A DNA stretch of 8,020 bases from Planctomycetota bacterium (GTDB lineage Bacteria > Planctomycetota > Phycisphaerae > Phycisphaerales > SM1A02), in contig JACNLR010000025.1 of the NCBI GenBank assembly GCA_014381385.1, positions 1-8,020 on the forward strand, written 5' to 3'. Below are positions 6,656-8,020 of this stretch, piece by piece. Within the stretch, counting starts at the first letter, position 1. Each line of letters starts with the position of its first letter. A model generated the notes under the pieces. It did not search any database. It worked only from the letters and a program-made list of their open reading frames with translations, and was not told where the DNA came from. The translations under genes were made by a program, and so were the position numbers.

Positions 6656-8020
6656 TACGTGGAACTTGTAGTTGATGCGCAATCAGGTGAAGTGCTTCAT
6701 GAAGTAAATCGCATACTCGAGTTTGTCGATGGAAATGTTTCAGGAATGGCAACAGAAAGTTCAGGTGCAGATGTTTGCGAAGAGGAGACGGCTGCGGGGC
6801 TACCTTACGCGAAGGTAACGATGGGAAGCACTTCGGTATTTGCAGACGTAAACGGGGATTATTCGATTACTGGTAGTGGAGACTTGACTTCACGATTAGA
6901 CGGAAAGTTCTTTAATGTTAATCACTTGCAGGGGGGTGATTCTTCCCTCATGCAAAATAGCATTGACCCAAATTTTTTGCATAACGAAGCAAATAGTGAT
7001 GAGTTTTATCGTGCTGAAGTAAATGCGTACTTGCAGGCAAATGTAGTTCGGGATTTTACGCTTTCCTACGCGCCTAATTATCCAACAATCGCAAACCAAT
7101 TGTCATTCACCGTTGAAGTAAACGATAGCTCTGTATGTAACGCCTTTTATTTTGGTGATTTTATTCGGTTCTTTAATGCTGGATCTGGATGTAGTAACAC
7201 AGCATTTTCCGTCATTGTGCATCATGAATACGGACACCACCTCGTTGCAACGGCAGGCAGTGGCCAAGGGCAATATGGAGAAGGGATGGGCGACGTCATG
7301 GGTGTGCTTATCACAGGTGACAATGAACTTGGCAGAGGGTTCCTTTCTAGCGACTGCGTGCAGGGTATTCGTGACGCAAACAACAATGTGCAGTATCCTT
7401 GCAGCGGCGGTATACATGACTGTGGTCAATTGATTTCAGGCTGTGTTTGGGATACGCTTGAAGCAATGGAGGCATCATTTGGAAATGAAGCAGTAGATAT
7501 TGTTTCGTCTCTTGCAGTTAACTCAATTTTAATGCACGCAGGTGACACGATTAGTCCATCTATTACTATGGACTGGTTAGTGCTCGACGACGATGATGGT
7601 GATTTAGAAAACGGAACTCCGCATTGTGCTGAAATTCAAGCAGGTTTTGCTGAGCATGGCATGGAAGTTTCTGGAATGGAGTGTCCAGAAGTAAATCCAT
7701 TATTAACGATCGATTACCCAGAAGGCAAACCGAGTTTAATAGATCCATACGGAGGGACTTGGGTAGCGGTAAACTTCTTATCTGGAACGACTGAACCAGC
7801 ACCAGACAGTGGGAACTTGCATATAAGCGTGCACGGTGGCGCTTGGGAAGAAATTCCTTTAGTGCCAGCAACAGAATCAGACTACGTTGCTGTTTTTCCA
7901 TATCTTGAATGCGGTGAAATTGTTGATTGGTATATTTCAGTAGACACAGTTGACGGTGATGTCGTTGAAAGTCCAAACAACGCGCCAGATAACTCATGGA
8001 ATGCGCATGTATTTAGTGGC
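6656..8020 (+). CDS. Catalytic part of the secreted zinc metalloprotease (gluzincin, M36/M4-like), downstream of the TAG, 3' end outside window
   Basis: Continuous frame of 455 codons, numbered here as if the TAG were codon 217. It completes the PepSY-like strand (218-235). A beta-rich, carboxypeptidase-regulatory-like region follows at about 240-305, with PYAKVTMGS and ADVNGDYSI. The catalytic domain carries HEYGH at 407-411 and GEGMGD, whose Glu426 matches the third zinc ligand and following Asp of gluzincins (compare GEGWSD in fungalysins, NEAISD in thermolysin). The helix spacing is shorter than in thermolysin. DDDDGDLENGTPH at about 528-540 is a conserved downstream element I know from bacterial M36-like proteins. 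Residues 567-672 are the module shared with the divergent serine protease; more C-terminal domains are expected past 8020. It has no signal peptide of its own. GTG at 6659 or ATG at 6746 could serve as restart codons, but neither has a good Shine-Dalgarno. A functional enzyme therefore needs read-through or a sequence correction; otherwise this is a pseudogene. Confidence 0.85.
7703..8020 (+). repeat. Shared 106-residue accessory module, copy in the metalloprotease
   Basis: Partner of the module in the serine protease (4246-4563), about 55 percent identical at protein level and gap-free over the whole length. In this gene it directly follows the catalytic domain and a short linker. The alignment runs to the last codon of the window, so the true end of the similarity may lie further downstream. 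Confidence 0.85.

Noticed and set aside
7103..7429. Antisense frame across the zinc-binding region
   Set aside because: Overlaps the HEYGH and GEGMGD codons of the plus-strand metalloprotease; no independent coding signal.
7566..7997. Minus-strand open frame of 143 codons at the right end
   Set aside because: The opposite strand carries the conserved metalloprotease and shared-module sequence here; the antisense translation shows no recognisable domain.

Overview
The window looks like chromosome from a member of the Planctomycetota, most likely class Phycisphaerae. The argument rests on protein content. A secreted serine protease ends in a dockerin-like module that finishes Trp-Gly-Thr-Cys-Pro, and it carries a short Cys-rich 'GACC...GG.Y.GD.T.C' motif; I know both mainly from that group. 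A FlgI-like protein is unusually long and has a lipobox. Base composition is moderate. No RNA genes, CRISPR arrays, insertion sequences or phage genes were seen.

Layout: three genes lie head to tail on the minus strand and are read from high to low coordinates. They are a secreted trypsin-fold protease (5811 to 3520), a FlgI-like lipoprotein (3464 to 1593), and the N-terminal 471 codons of the chromosome-organising ATPase SMC (1413 to beyond position 1). Only 55 bp separate the protease from the flgI-like gene, and that gap holds a 10-bp RNA hairpin. A 179-bp gap with a promoter-like sequence and two short hairpins precedes smc, which has a strong Shine-Dalgarno.

A 193-bp divergent intergenic region separates the serine protease from a plus-strand gene starting at 6005. 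This is a secreted zinc metalloprotease of the gluzincin type (M36/M4-like) with an FTP/PepSY-like propeptide. Codon 217 of its frame is TAG (6653-6655). The same frame then stays open for another 455 codons to the end of the window and contains the zinc-binding HEYGH motif. The gene is therefore either broken by a point mutation, read through, or affected by a sequence error.

The two divergent proteases share a 106-residue accessory module, 58 of 106 residues identical with no gaps. They appear to be built from a common kit of C-terminal modules and probably belong to the same extracellular or surface-attached protease set. The SMC and FlgI-like genes are unrelated in function to them. There is no strong evidence for a wholly new system; the most unusual items are the in-frame amber codon, the shared module and the enlarged FlgI-like lipoprotein.
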